A stretch of DNA of 64,000 nt, taken from positions 1 to 64,000 of the forward strand of contig JAFACG010000003.1 of NCBI GenBank assembly GCA_023425645.1. Reading direction: 5' to 3'. The translations under genes were made by a program, and so were the position numbers. The notes beneath the pieces are model-generated. The model was not told where the DNA came from. It saw nothing but the letters and a program-made list of their open reading frames with translations, and did not search any database. Positions 36,221 through 44,770 of the stretch are shown here, piece by piece (within the stretch, counting starts at the first letter, position 1; each line of letters starts with the position of its first letter). The stretch is from Pseudomonadota bacterium (GTDB lineage Bacteria > Pseudomonadota > Gammaproteobacteria > Burkholderiales > Burkholderiaceae_B).

Positions 36221-37600
36221 ATGACAGCAATGCCCTCTGCAACACAGCAGCACCCCAACGTGGCCAATCGCCTCGAGCGGCTGCCCATGACTCGTTATCA
36301 ACGGATGCTTTTCGGCATCATCGCCACCGCCTGGTTCTTCGATTCCATGGACCTGGGCATCATGACTTTCGTGCTGGGTTCCATCAAGGCGGAAATGGGC
36401 CTGACCACCGCCCAGGCCGGCCTGCTGGCCAGTTGCAGCTTTCTGGGCATGTTCTTCGGCGCGGCCATCGCCGGCATGCTGGCGGACAAGTTCGGCCGCA
36501 AGCCCGTCTTCCAGTGGAGCATGATTTTCTGGGGCGTGGGCAGCCTGGCCTGCGGCCTGTCCCAGACCGTGGAACAATTGATGGCGTTCCGCGTCCTGCT
36601 GGGTTTTGGCATGGGCATGGAGTTTCCCATCGGCCTGGCCATGGTGTCGGAGATCGTGCCCGCCAAGAGCCGCGGACGCTACGTCGCCATCCTGGAAGGC
36701 TTCTGGCCGCTGGGCTTCATCTGCGCCGGCATCCTGACCTACCTGACGCTGGAGCACATAGGCTGGCGCGGCATCTTCATCGCCCTGTCCGTGCCGGCGC
36801 TGTTCGTCTTCGTCATCCGGCGCTACGTTCCCGAATCGCCCCGCTGGCTGGAAGAGGTCGGCCAGCACGGCCAGGCCGACCGGGTCACCACCGCATTCGA
36901 GGCGCGCGTGGTGCGCGCCAACGGCGGGCTTCCCCTGCCCGCGCCGCGCCCGCCCGCGCCTGCGCTGCGCCAGGATCGCGGAGCGCTGTTCGCCCAGCTC
37001 TGGCAGGGCCAGTACGCGCGGCGCACCATCATGCTCTGGATGCTCTGGTTCTTCGCCCTGCTGGGCTACTACGGACTGACGACCTGGCTGGGCGCCCTGC
37101 TGCAGCAGGCCGGCTACGAAGTGACCAAGTCCGTGATGTACACCATCTACATTTCGCTGGCCGGCATACCCGGTTTCATCTTTGCGGCCTGGCTGCTGGA
37201 GAAATGGGGACGCAAGATGACCATGGTGCTGATGCTGGTGGGCAGCGCCACGTCCGCCTTCGTCTACGGTCATGTCGCCACGGCGCAGGCGCCGGTGGCG
37301 CAGCTCATCGGCGCTGGCTTGTGCATGCAGTTCTTCATGTTCGGCATGTGGTCCGTGCTCTACGCCTACACGCCCGAACTCTACCCGACCCGCTCGCGCA
37401 GCACGGGTTCAGGCTTCGCCTCGTCCGTAGGCCGCCTGGGCTCCTTGCTGGGCCCCCTGCTGGTGGGCCTGATCCTGCCCTGGACCGGCCACACCGGCGT
37501 GTTCACGCTGGGGGCCACCTCCTTCACGATCGCCGCCCTGGTGGTGCTGGTGCTGGGCGTGGAGACCAAAGGCCGCTCGCTGGAGGAAGTGTCCGCCTGA
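36221..37600 (+). CDS. MFS transporter (metabolite:H+ symporter type)
   Basis: A 459-residue transporter with 12 predicted membrane segments. Helix 1 contains WFFDSMDLGIMTFVLG, the loop after helix 2 has the MFS signature GMLADKFGRKP, and the central loop has YVPESPRWL as in sugar and aromatic-acid porters. ATG at 36221 has GGAG 10 bp upstream. Shared operator-like sequences place it in the same regulon as the hydroxylase, hydrolase and Fe-ADH. It probably imports the substrate of that pathway. Confidence 0.9.
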   Translation: MTAMPSATQQHPNVANRLERLPMTRYQRMLFGIIATAWFFDSMDLGIMTFVLGSIKAEMGLTTAQAGLLASCSFLGMFFGAAIAGMLADKFGRKPVFQWSMIFWGVGSLACGLSQTVEQLMAFRVLLGFGMGMEFPIGLAMVSEIVPAKSRGRYVAILEGFWPLGFICAGILTYLTLEHIGWRGIFIALSVPALFVFVIRRYVPESPRWLEEVGQHGQADRVTTAFEARVVRANGGLPLPAPRPPAPALRQDRGALFAQLWQGQYARRTIMLWMLWFFALLGYYGLTTWLGALLQQAGYEVTKSVMYTIYISLAGIPGFIFAAWLLEKWGRKMTMVLMLVGSATSAFVYGHVATAQAPVAQLIGAGLCMQFFMFGMWSVLYAYTPELYPTRSRSTGSGFASSVGRLGSLLGPLLVGLILPWTGHTGVFTLGATSFTIAALVVLVLGVETKGRSLEEVSA

Positions 37601-37628
37601 GGCGCTTTGAAGCAGACTTGAAGCATGC

Positions 37629-37660
37629 AAAAGCCGGACTGGCGAACCAGTCCGGCTTTT
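37629..37660. terminator. Bidirectional terminator between the MFS and dctA-like genes
   Basis: A 14-bp perfect stem (AAAAGCCGGACTGG and its complement) with a CGAA loop. It has T runs on both strands, so it serves both convergent genes. Confidence 0.93.
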
Positions 37661-37679
37661 GCTTTCTTGCGCAGCGCAA

Positions 37680-38972
37680 TCAGTTTTCAAGAGCCCTTTC
37701 TTTGCTCAGGTCCACCTTGATGCGGCCATCCAGCACGTCATGCGCCCGCTGGCGGTCTACATCCCCTTCCCAGGCGCCCACCACCACGGTGCCGACGCAA
37801 TTGCCGATCAGATTGGTCAAGGCCCGGGCCATGCCCATGAACCAGTCCACCGACAGGACCAGCACCAGACCGATGGCAGGGATCGCCGGCACCGCGCTCA
37901 GCGTGGCGGCCAGGATGACGATGGCCGAGCCCGGAACGCCGTGCGCTCCTTTGGACGTCAGCATGGAAATGGCCAGAATCGTCAGCAGGTCCATGAACGA
38001 CAGAGGGGTGTTGGTCGCCTGTGCGATGAACACGGCGGCCAGGGTAAGGTAGATGGAAAAGCCGTCCAGATTGAATGAATAGCCTGTCGGCACCACCAGG
38101 CCTACCGTCGAGTCCTTGACACCCATGCGCTCGAGCTTGCGCATGACCTGCGGCAGCACCGCATCCGAGGAAGCCGTGCCGAGCACGACCAGAAGTTCTT
38201 CGCGCAGATACTTGAGCAGCTTGAAGATATTGAAGCCAGCCAGCCGCAGGATGAGGCCAAGAACCACGATCACGAAGATGAAGCAGGTCACGTAGAACAA
38301 CAGCACCAGCATGCCCAGCTTGCCCAGGGTTCCCACGCCGTACTTGCCCACGGTGAAGGCGACCGCGCCCAGAACGCCCAGAGGGGCCAGGCGAACGATG
38401 AAGCCGATGATCTTGAAGAAGACATGGGAGAGCTGGTGCACCAGATTGGCCACCGGCCGGCCGCGTTCGCCCAGCATGGTCACGGCCAAGCCAAACAGAA
38501 TGGCGATAAGCAGCACCTGCAGGATGTCGCCCGAGGCAAAGGCATCCACAAAGGTGGTGGGGATGATCTTCATCAGAAAACCGACCGTATCGGAAGCCTG
38601 TTCGACGCGGGAGGTATAGGCCGCCATGGCGCTTGCATCCAGAGTGCTGGGATCCACGTTCATGCCGTGCCCGGGCGCGAACAGATACGCCAGCGCAATG
38701 CCCAGGGCCAGGGCGAAGGTGGTCACGATCTCGAAATAGACCAGCGCCTTAACTCCCACCCGGCCGACCTTCTTCAGGTCGCTGCTGCCGCAAATGCCAT
38801 GCACCACCACGCAGAACACCAGCGGCGCGATGATCATCTTGATCAATTTGATGAACCCGTCGCCGAAGGGCTTGAGCGCCTCGCCGAAATGAGGCCACGC
38901 CACGCCGACGATCACGCCCAGCACCAGGGCGACAATCACCTGCCCAAACAAACTCCGATAGAAAAAACGCAT
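37680..38972 (-). CDS. dctA: DctA-like dicarboxylate/amino acid:cation symporter (DAACS family)
   Basis: A 430-residue inner-membrane carrier of the C4-dicarboxylate or glutamate type. It has eight helices plus two re-entrant loops, with LGTASSDAVLP (the Ser-rich loop), PTGYSFNLDGFSIYLTLAAVFIAQA and SKGAHGVPGSA as hallmarks. ATG at 38972 is preceded by AGGGAAAAG; the open frame continues upstream without a ribosome site. A GntR-type gene is divergent, and an inverted repeat lies between them. Confidence 0.92.
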   Translation of the reverse strand: MRFFYRSLFGQVIVALVLGVIVGVAWPHFGEALKPFGDGFIKLIKMIIAPLVFCVVVHGICGSSDLKKVGRVGVKALVYFEIVTTFALALGIALAYLFAPGHGMNVDPSTLDASAMAAYTSRVEQASDTVGFLMKIIPTTFVDAFASGDILQVLLIAILFGLAVTMLGERGRPVANLVHQLSHVFFKIIGFIVRLAPLGVLGAVAFTVGKYGVGTLGKLGMLVLLFYVTCFIFVIVVLGLILRLAGFNIFKLLKYLREELLVVLGTASSDAVLPQVMRKLERMGVKDSTVGLVVPTGYSFNLDGFSIYLTLAAVFIAQATNTPLSFMDLLTILAISMLTSKGAHGVPGSAIVILAATLSAVPAIPAIGLVLVLSVDWFMGMARALTNLIGNCVGTVVVGAWEGDVDRQRAHDVLDGRIKVDLSKERALEN

Positions 38973-39037
38973 GATTCTTTTCCCTAGAAAGGCTGCAAGA
39001 GAAGAAATCGCCAGCAGGAATTTCAACTGACATTTCA

Positions 39038-39084
39038 GAACATATTCAAAAACGAATTTCAACTATAATGAAAAAGATATGTTC
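39038..39084. promoter_or_regulatory. Inverted repeat GAACATAT...ATATGTTC between dctA and gntR
   Basis: Exact 8-bp arms at 39038-39045 and 39077-39084, centres about 39 bp apart, lie in the divergent promoter region. It is a probable operator for the adjacent GntR protein. Confidence 0.5.
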
Positions 39085-39126
39085 ATTGACAGCAGTAAAA
39101 ACCCTATAAGAAACGGAGACTTATCC

Positions 39127-39792
39127 ATGCATGCGGCCTCCCATGAACTTTTGCTGGCCACCCAGGCGTTCCAGGCTTTTCGACATCTGCTGGCCACCGG
39201 CCAGGTGCGGGCCGGCCAGCTGGTATCCATTGCGGAACTGATGAGATTGATGGACTTTCCGCTTGCCCCGGTACGCGAAGCCGTCAAGCGCGCTGCGGCA
39301 GCCGGCTTGGTATCCGTGCTGCCCAAACGGGGAGTCCTGGTGCTGGAGGCGACCGCGCAAGCGCTGCACGACTGTTTCCACCTGCGTTGCCTGTTCGACC
39401 AGGAAGGAGCGCGGCTGCTGGCTCATGCCCTGCCAGCGCAGAAGCTGGCCCTGTTGAAGCAACAGCATCAGGAAGTACTGGAACAGGCGCGCAAAGGGCA
39501 GGCAACCGTAGCGCTCCAGATCCGGGCCATGGAGGTCGACTGGTCTTTGCATCGCACGCTGGCTCAAGCTTTGGGCAATCCATCGGCGTTGGTCATTTAT
39601 GAAGAAAACTGCGACCGCATCAATGTCATGCAACATTCACGACGCCCCTTGCCCGAACGTATCGTGCCGGCCATGGAAGAGCATTTGCTGATCCTGGACA
39701 GCTTGGAGAACAAGGATGCCGAAGCTGCCATGCAAGCCGTGCGGGATCACCTGAAGCAGACCCTGCGCTGGTGGGGAATACTCGAAGCTTGA
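39127..39792 (+). CDS. GntR-family (FCD) transcriptional regulator next to dctA
   Basis: A 221-residue regulator with an N-terminal winged helix (SIAELMRLMDFPLAPVREAVKRAAAAG) and an FCD-type ligand domain with His and Glu residues. ATG at 39127 has CGGAGAC about 7-10 bp upstream. ATG at 39079 (237 residues) is possible but would place the start inside the inverted-repeat operator. It is divergent from the DctA carrier and probably controls its expression in response to a carboxylate. Confidence 0.83.
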   Translation: MHAASHELLLATQAFQAFRHLLATGQVRAGQLVSIAELMRLMDFPLAPVREAVKRAAAAGLVSVLPKRGVLVLEATAQALHDCFHLRCLFDQEGARLLAHALPAQKLALLKQQHQEVLEQARKGQATVALQIRAMEVDWSLHRTLAQALGNPSALVIYEENCDRINVMQHSRRPLPERIVPAMEEHLLILDSLENKDAEAAMQAVRDHLKQTLRWWGILEA

Positions 39793-39889
39793 ACCTGTTT
39801 TTGAAGCAGGCTGTTGTTTTTCACGCAATTTTCAGGAACTGGTCAGGTTTCCGGGAAGAGACGAATCCATAATCTGCATCCTTACAAAC

Positions 39890-39908
39890 AATAATGATTC
39901 GCATCTCT
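39890..39908. promoter_or_regulatory. Putative Fur box upstream of the TonB receptor
   Basis: The sequence starting AATAATGATTCGCATCT matches about 11 of 19 positions of the Fur consensus, concentrated in the left half. It lies 15 bp before the GTG start of a siderophore receptor gene, the expected context. Confidence 0.5.
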
Positions 39909-39922
39909 ATTCCGGAGCCATC

Positions 39923-42157
39923 GTGCCAGAAAACACACCTTCTTCGCTGCGTCGCGCCACAGGCATCGCCACGGCGCTCGCCTCCCCCGCCCTGCTGATC
40001 TCCCCCTTGGCGCTTGCCCAGCAAGGCTCGGAATCCGCCACGCAACTGGCCCCCATTCAGGTCAAGGCCGCGCAGGAGCGCAGCTACAACGTCCAGAATT
40101 CGGCCTCGGAGAAGTTCACGGCCCCCCTGCTGGACACTGCCAAATCCGTGCAGATCATTCCCCAGGAAGTGATCCGCGACCAGGCCGCCACTTCCCTGAC
40201 TGACGTGCTGCGCAACACGCCCGGCATCACCTTCGGCGCCGGCGAAGGCGGCAACCCGCTGGGCGACCGCCCCTTCATCCGCGGCTATGACGCCCAGGGC
40301 AGCACCTACGTGGACGGCATGCGCGACATCGGCGCCACTTCCCACGAAGTGTTCAACCTGGAGCAGGTGGAAGTGGTCAAGGGCTCGGACGGCGCCTATG
40401 GCGGCCGCGGCGGCGCCGGCGGCAGCATCAACCTGATCAACAAGACCGCCAAGGCCGACACCTTCACCGACGTGAACCTGGGCCTGGGCACCGACAGCTA
40501 TTATCGCGGCACGCTGGACACCAACCAGCAACTGAGCGATTCCGTCGCCTTCCGCCTGAACGCCATGTATCACGACGCCGACGTGCCCGGCCGCGACGTC
40601 GTCAAGAACAAGCGCTGGGGCGTGGCGCCCACCATCACCTTCGGTCTGAACACGCCCACCCGCGTGTCGCTGAGCTACTACCACCTGCAGACGGACGACA
40701 TCCCCGACAGCGGCATTCCCTATGGCTGGCCGCGCGGCGACCTGACCGGTCCCGCGGACGTGGACCGCAACAACTTCTACGGCCTGAAGAGCGACTATCG
40801 CAAGACCAACAGCGACATGGCCACCATCGGCGTCGAACACGACATCAACGGCAGCCTGACCCTGCGCAACACCACCCGCTACACCCGGACCACACAGGAA
40901 TACGTCTGGACCCAGCCCGACGACAGCCAGGGCAACGTCGCCAACGGCCTGGTCTGGCGCCGCGCCAATACCCGCGACAGCCACATCGACAGCCTGGCCA
41001 ACCTGACCGAACTGGTCGGCGAGGCCGCGACCGGATCGCTCAAGCACCGCTTCAACGTGGGCCTGGAATTCTCGCGCGAGAAAGGCGAACGCGATTCGCT
41101 GAACGTGAATCGCGGCAGCGGCTCGGGCGCGGCCAACGCCTGCCTCAAGGGCGTGGGCGCGGCCTCCAACTACCAGTGCACCAGCCTGTACGATCCCAAT
41201 CCCGGCGATCCCTGGGTCAATACGCTCAACGGCCGGCCCAGCGGCAACCCCAGCGAGAGCAAGACCAACACCCGCTCCATCTTCGCCTTCGACACCATCG
41301 AATTCAATGAACATTGGCAAGCCGGCCTGGGCCTGCGCCTGGACAACTATTCCACGCACTACAAGTCCGGCGCCTTCGACCTGAGCCGCAACGACACCCT
41401 GGTCAACTATCAGGTCGGCCTGACCTACAAGCCGGTGCAGAACGGCGCGGTGTATGTGTCCTACGCCACGTCTTCCACCCCGTTCAACGCTTCTGCCGGG
41501 GAAGGCAGCGACGGCTCCGCGCCCTCGAGCCGCGGCGGCCGGGTCAGCGGCGGCAACACCGACGAGCTGTCCCCGGAAAAGAACCGCACGCTGGAACTGG
41601 GCACCAAGTGGAACGTGCTGGACGATGCCATGACCCTGTCGGCCGCCGTGTTCCGCACGGAGACCACCAACGCCCGCGTGACGCTGGCCAACGGCGACTA
41701 CGAGATGGCGGGCAAGAAACGCGTGGACGGCCTGGAGCTGGGCGCTTCGGGCGCCATCACCCCGCGCTGGAACGTCTACGCCGGCTATACCTACCTGAAC
41801 GCCAAGCTCACGGACAACGGCCCGAACGGCTCGGCCAATGACGGCAACCGCTTCCCCAATACGCCCAAGCACAGCTTCGGCCTGTGGACCACTTACAAGC
41901 CCGTGGACAAGCTGACCGTGGGCGCCGGCGCCTTCTATTCCGCCAAGCAGTACGGCGATGCGGCCAACAAGCTGTACATTCCGTCCTACTGGCGCTTCGA
42001 CGCCATGGCCGCCTACCAATTCAACAAGAACGTGGGCGTGCAGTTGAACGTGCAGAACCTGACCGACAAGGTGTATTACAACCAGGCCTACGCGTCGCAC
42101 TACGCCAGCATCGCTCCCGGACGCTCCGCCGTCCTGAACCTGAAACTGTCCTACTGA
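39923..42157 (+). CDS. TonB-dependent siderophore receptor (catecholate type)
   Basis: A 744-residue outer-membrane receptor. A signal peptide covers about 1-32, a plug domain about 55-165 (with QIIPQEVIRDQAATSLTDVL and GAYGGRGGAGGSINLINK), and a 22-strand barrel ends in the terminal aromatic KLSY. The sequence resembles Fiu/BfrE/PiuA-type catecholate receptors. The start is GTG at 39923 with GGAG 7 bp upstream. A Sel1-repeat gene follows, as it often does near such receptors. Iron regulation through Fur is likely. Confidence 0.93.
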   Translation: MPENTPSSLRRATGIATALASPALLISPLALAQQGSESATQLAPIQVKAAQERSYNVQNSASEKFTAPLLDTAKSVQIIPQEVIRDQAATSLTDVLRNTPGITFGAGEGGNPLGDRPFIRGYDAQGSTYVDGMRDIGATSHEVFNLEQVEVVKGSDGAYGGRGGAGGSINLINKTAKADTFTDVNLGLGTDSYYRGTLDTNQQLSDSVAFRLNAMYHDADVPGRDVVKNKRWGVAPTITFGLNTPTRVSLSYYHLQTDDIPDSGIPYGWPRGDLTGPADVDRNNFYGLKSDYRKTNSDMATIGVEHDINGSLTLRNTTRYTRTTQEYVWTQPDDSQGNVANGLVWRRANTRDSHIDSLANLTELVGEAATGSLKHRFNVGLEFSREKGERDSLNVNRGSGSGAANACLKGVGAASNYQCTSLYDPNPGDPWVNTLNGRPSGNPSESKTNTRSIFAFDTIEFNEHWQAGLGLRLDNYSTHYKSGAFDLSRNDTLVNYQVGLTYKPVQNGAVYVSYATSSTPFNASAGEGSDGSAPSSRGGRVSGGNTDELSPEKNRTLELGTKWNVLDDAMTLSAAVFRTETTNARVTLANGDYEMAGKKRVDGLELGASGAITPRWNVYAGYTYLNAKLTDNGPNGSANDGNRFPNTPKHSFGLWTTYKPVDKLTVGAGAFYSAKQYGDAANKLYIPSYWRFDAMAAYQFNKNVGVQLNVQNLTDKVYYNQAYASHYASIAPGRSAVLNLKLSY

Positions 42158-42211
42158 CGGGCAGTTGAGCTGGAAAAGCGCGGCCAGCCCTGAGGGGCGG
42201 GCCGCGCCGTC

Positions 42212-42943
42212 ATGCCCATGCATGAGATCACCGCCCGCGAACTGAACCGCCTCGATGCCCAAGGATGGCGAGACATCCTGTCCGGCCCGTCCGAGACCGC
42301 CCTGCGCTGGCTGCACGCCGCCGCCGAACAGGGCGTGATTGAAGCCCAGGTCAATCTGGCGCAAAGGTATCTGGAAGGCCGGGGCTGCGACGCCGACCCG
42401 ACGCAAGCCCTTGCCTGGCTGCGCCTGGCGGCCAACGAAGGCCACCCCATGGGCATGAATCTGCTCGGACGCTGCTATGAGAACGGCTGGGGCCTGAAGA
42501 AAGACGACGTGATGGCGACCTACTGGTTCCGCCAGGCGGCGCTGACCGGCCTGGACTGGGGCCAGTACAACTATGCCACTTCCCTGGCGCTGGGACGGGG
42601 CGCGCCCGCGGACCTGGCCCAGGCGCTGGATTTTTTCCGGAAGGCGGCCGGACAGGGGCACGCCAAATCCTGGAACTTCGTGGGCAGCTTTCATGAAGAC
42701 GGCTGGGCCGTGCCGCGCGACCTGGAACAGGCCCTGGCCTGCTACCTGCGCGCCGCCCAGGGACAGGACTTCCGGGGGGCGTTCAACGCCGCGCGCCTGC
42801 TGGCCGACCAGGGCAAGTCCGATCAGGCCCTGCCCTTGCTGCGGCAAGCCTGGGAACAAGGCCACCCCGCCTTCCGGGGGCAGATGCGGGCCTATTTGCA
42901 GGCTCACCCCGTCAAAGCGCTGCGCGAGCTGCGTCTGCAGTGA
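42212..42943 (+). CDS. Sel1-repeat (TPR-like) protein
   Basis: A 243-residue cytoplasmic helical-repeat protein. At least five Sel1 units are visible, for example AQVNLAQRYLEGRGCDADPTQ, GMNLLGRCYENGWGLKKD, and SWNFVGSFHEDGWAVPRDLE. There is no signal peptide. It follows the TonB receptor by about 55 bp. In related bacteria Sel1 proteins are found with catecholate receptors, but their role is unclear. It probably mediates protein-protein contacts. Confidence 0.88.
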   Translation: MPMHEITARELNRLDAQGWRDILSGPSETALRWLHAAAEQGVIEAQVNLAQRYLEGRGCDADPTQALAWLRLAANEGHPMGMNLLGRCYENGWGLKKDDVMATYWFRQAALTGLDWGQYNYATSLALGRGAPADLAQALDFFRKAAGQGHAKSWNFVGSFHEDGWAVPRDLEQALACYLRAAQGQDFRGAFNAARLLADQGKSDQALPLLRQAWEQGHPAFRGQMRAYLQAHPVKALRELRLQ

Positions 42944-42953
42944 GCGCGATCCA

Positions 42954-43970
42954 TCAAACCACCCGGACCGGCTCCTGCTCCAGCTCCACGCCGTAGCGCC
43001 GGCGCACGTCGGCGCGAATGGACTGCGCCAGCCGCTCGATATCCTGCGCATTCGCGCCGCCATGATTGACCAGCACCAGGGCCTGGCGTTCATGGACGCC
43101 GACCGAGCCATCGCGCCGGCCCTTCCAGCCGCACTGATCGATCAGCCAGCCTGCCGCCAGCTTGCACAAGCCCTGCCCCAACTCATAGGACACCAGGCCC
43201 GGCCACTGCTCGCGCAAGGCGTCGCGCTGGACCTGCGGCACCACCGGATTCTTGAAAAAGCTCCCCGCATTGCCCAGCACCGCGGGATCGGGCAGTTTCT
43301 GGCGGCGGATCTGGCAGACCGCCTCGAAGATCGCCCGGGCGTCCGCCGTGCCGGCCAAGGCGCTGCGCTGGCGCAGGTCAGGGTAGTCCAGCACAGGCGT
43401 CCAGGGCCGCGGCAAGGCAAAGCGCACCGCCACGATCAGCCAGGTGCCGGCCGGGTCATGCTTGAAACGGCTGTCCCGATAGGAAAAGCCGCAGTCGGCC
43501 GCCGGCAGCTCCACCAGCCGCGCCTGGCGGAAATTCCAGGCCAGCACGCTGTGCACGCGCTGCTCCAGCTCCACGCCATACGCGCCGATGTTCTGGACGG
43601 GCGCCGCGCCCACCGTGCCGGGAATCAGGGCCAGGTTTTCCAGGCCGGGCCAGCCCTGTTCCAGGCAGTGCCCGACAAAGTCATGCCAGACTTCGCCGGC
43701 CTGCGCCTCCACGATATGGGCGTCGTCGCGGGTTTCCAGCAGGCGTATGCCCCGGCTTTGCACCTTGATCACCAAGGGATCCACCTGCCCCGACAGCACC
43801 ACGTTGCTGCCCCCGCCCAATACGAAGAATGCGCCGGCCTGCTCGACCAAGGCCTGCAAGGCGGGCAACTGGGCCGCATCGTCGAACACCACCAGCTCAC
43901 GGGCGCGGCTGCGCAATCCCAGGGTGTTGAAGGAAGTCAGATCCACATCGAGCTGCCTGTTCACGGCCAT
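42954..43970 (-). CDS. murB: UDP-N-acetylenolpyruvoylglucosamine reductase
   Basis: A 338-residue flavoenzyme that reduces the enolpyruvyl group to give UDP-MurNAc in peptidoglycan synthesis. FAD-binding motifs [14 protein letters not shown] and [22 protein letters not shown] are present, as is the catalytic YRDSRFK segment, and the C-terminal half includes [12 protein letters not shown] with the active Ser. The length fits type I MurB. It is convergent with the Sel1 gene, only 10 bp away. Confidence 0.97.
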   Translation of the reverse strand: MAVNRQLDVDLTSFNTLGLRSRARELVVFDDAAQLPALQALVEQAGAFFVLGGGSNVVLSGQVDPLVIKVQSRGIRLLETRDDAHIVEAQAGEVWHDFVGHCLEQGWPGLENLALIPGTVGAAPVQNIGAYGVELEQRVHSVLAWNFRQARLVELPAADCGFSYRDSRFKHDPAGTWLIVAVRFALPRPWTPVLDYPDLRQRSALAGTADARAIFEAVCQIRRQKLPDPAVLGNAGSFFKNPVVPQVQRDALREQWPGLVSYELGQGLCKLAAGWLIDQCGWKGRRDGSVGVHERQALVLVNHGGANAQDIERLAQSIRADVRRRYGVELEQEPVRVV

Positions 43971-44153
43971 TACCTAGCGATAGACGAAAGCAGTAAGCAT
44001 AGCGCGGGGGGCTGGCCATCGCAAAAAAAAGAGTGGAACTTCTTGACAGGCACGCCAAGCGCGTTTTATAGTTACGTTCTTGCTGCAGCGCCAGTCGCCA
44101 AGCAAAAGCGGTTTTAAAGAGCGGTTCCAGTCAGCCAGGCAAATAAAAAAAGC

Positions 44154-44182
44154 TTGACAAACAGGAACAGCAAAATTAAAAT
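44154..44182 (+). promoter_or_regulatory. Sigma-70 promoter of the tRNA cluster
   Basis: TTGACA at 44154-44159, a 17-bp spacer, then TAAAAT at 44177-44182. It is close to consensus and about 80 bp upstream of the first tRNA. Transcription should start near 44189. Confidence 0.8.
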
Positions 44183-44188
44183 AGCTTT

Positions 44189-44216
44189 CTTTACTTAAAC
44201 GGTGTTTTAAGTAAAG
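44189..44216. repeat. 11-bp inverted repeat at the tRNA promoter start site
   Basis: Exact arms CTTTACTTAAA and TTTAAGTAAAG separated by 6 nt begin at the predicted transcription start. It would form a hairpin at the 5' end of the tRNA precursor or serve as an operator. Confidence 0.6.
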
Positions 44217-44260
44217 CCGCAAACAGGAATGTTGGCGGAAATTTCTGTGAAAACAGATAT

Positions 44261-44336
44261 GCGGGAATAGCTCAGTTGGTAGAGCGCAACCTTGCCAAGG
44301 TTGAGGTCGCGAGTTCGAGACTCGTTTCCCGCTCCA
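44261..44336 (+). tRNA. tRNA-Gly (GCC), copy 1
   Basis: A 76-nt cloverleaf with encoded CCA. The acceptor arms GCGGGAA/TTCCCGC pair, and the anticodon loop TTGCCAA gives GCC. The D arm has AGCTCAGTTGGTAGAGC and the T arm TTCGAGA. It is identical to the copy at 44494. Confidence 0.97.
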
Positions 44337-44345
44337 GATTCCTAA

Positions 44346-44368
44346 GGGAAGCCCAGGCTTCCCTTTTT
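44346..44368 (+). terminator. Small hairpin with T tail between tRNA-Gly and tRNA-Cys
   Basis: GGGAAGCC/GGCTTCCC with a 2-nt spacer and five T residues. The loop is too tight for full pairing, so the effective stem is shorter. It may terminate partially or guide processing between tRNAs. Confidence 0.55.
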
Positions 44369-44378
44369 AATCGACCAC

Positions 44379-44452
44379 GGCGCAATGGCAGAGTGGTTAT
44401 GCAGCGGATTGCAAATCCGTCTAGGTCGGTTCGATTCCGGCTTGCGCCTCCA
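44379..44452 (+). tRNA. tRNA-Cys (GCA)
   Basis: A 74-nt cloverleaf with encoded CCA. The acceptor arms GGCGCAA/TTGCGCC pair, the anticodon GCA lies in ATTGCAAAT, and the T loop is TTCGATT. It lies between two identical tRNA-Gly genes. Confidence 0.97.
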
Positions 44453-44493
44453 GTAACCCTGGTCACAAGTCGGTACTGCGGAAACGCACACAT

Positions 44494-44569
44494 GCGGGAA
44501 TAGCTCAGTTGGTAGAGCGCAACCTTGCCAAGGTTGAGGTCGCGAGTTCGAGACTCGTTTCCCGCTCCA
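44494..44569 (+). tRNA. tRNA-Gly (GCC), copy 2
   Basis: Identical over all 76 nt to the copy at 44261, with anticodon GCC and encoded CCA. It closes the three-tRNA cluster. Confidence 0.97.
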
Positions 44570-44581
44570 AATTCCTAAAAA

Positions 44582-44608
44582 GGCCCAAACTTCGGTTTGG
44601 GCCTTTTT
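44582..44608 (+). terminator. Intrinsic terminator after the tRNA cluster
   Basis: A 9-bp stem GGCCCAAAC/GTTTGGGCC with a TTCG tetraloop and five T residues. Confidence 0.93.
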
Positions 44609-44770
44609 GCTTTTCCCTGCACATCCATCGGGAAACCCGTTACAGCCTCCTCAATACCTGGAAATGCCGCCGGAATATCTGCAAAGCTCCGCCGGAACCT
44701 GGTAAAAACCCGCCAGGACGTGCATTCTCAGTCAATTCAACCTTTTGCGGTTTTTGCGATCCGCCTTATC

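Noticed and set aside
36163..38052. A 629-codon plus-strand frame over the MFS transporter
   Set aside because: It lies in another frame of the MFS gene and then crosses the antisense of the dctA-like gene. It shows no motif or membrane pattern.
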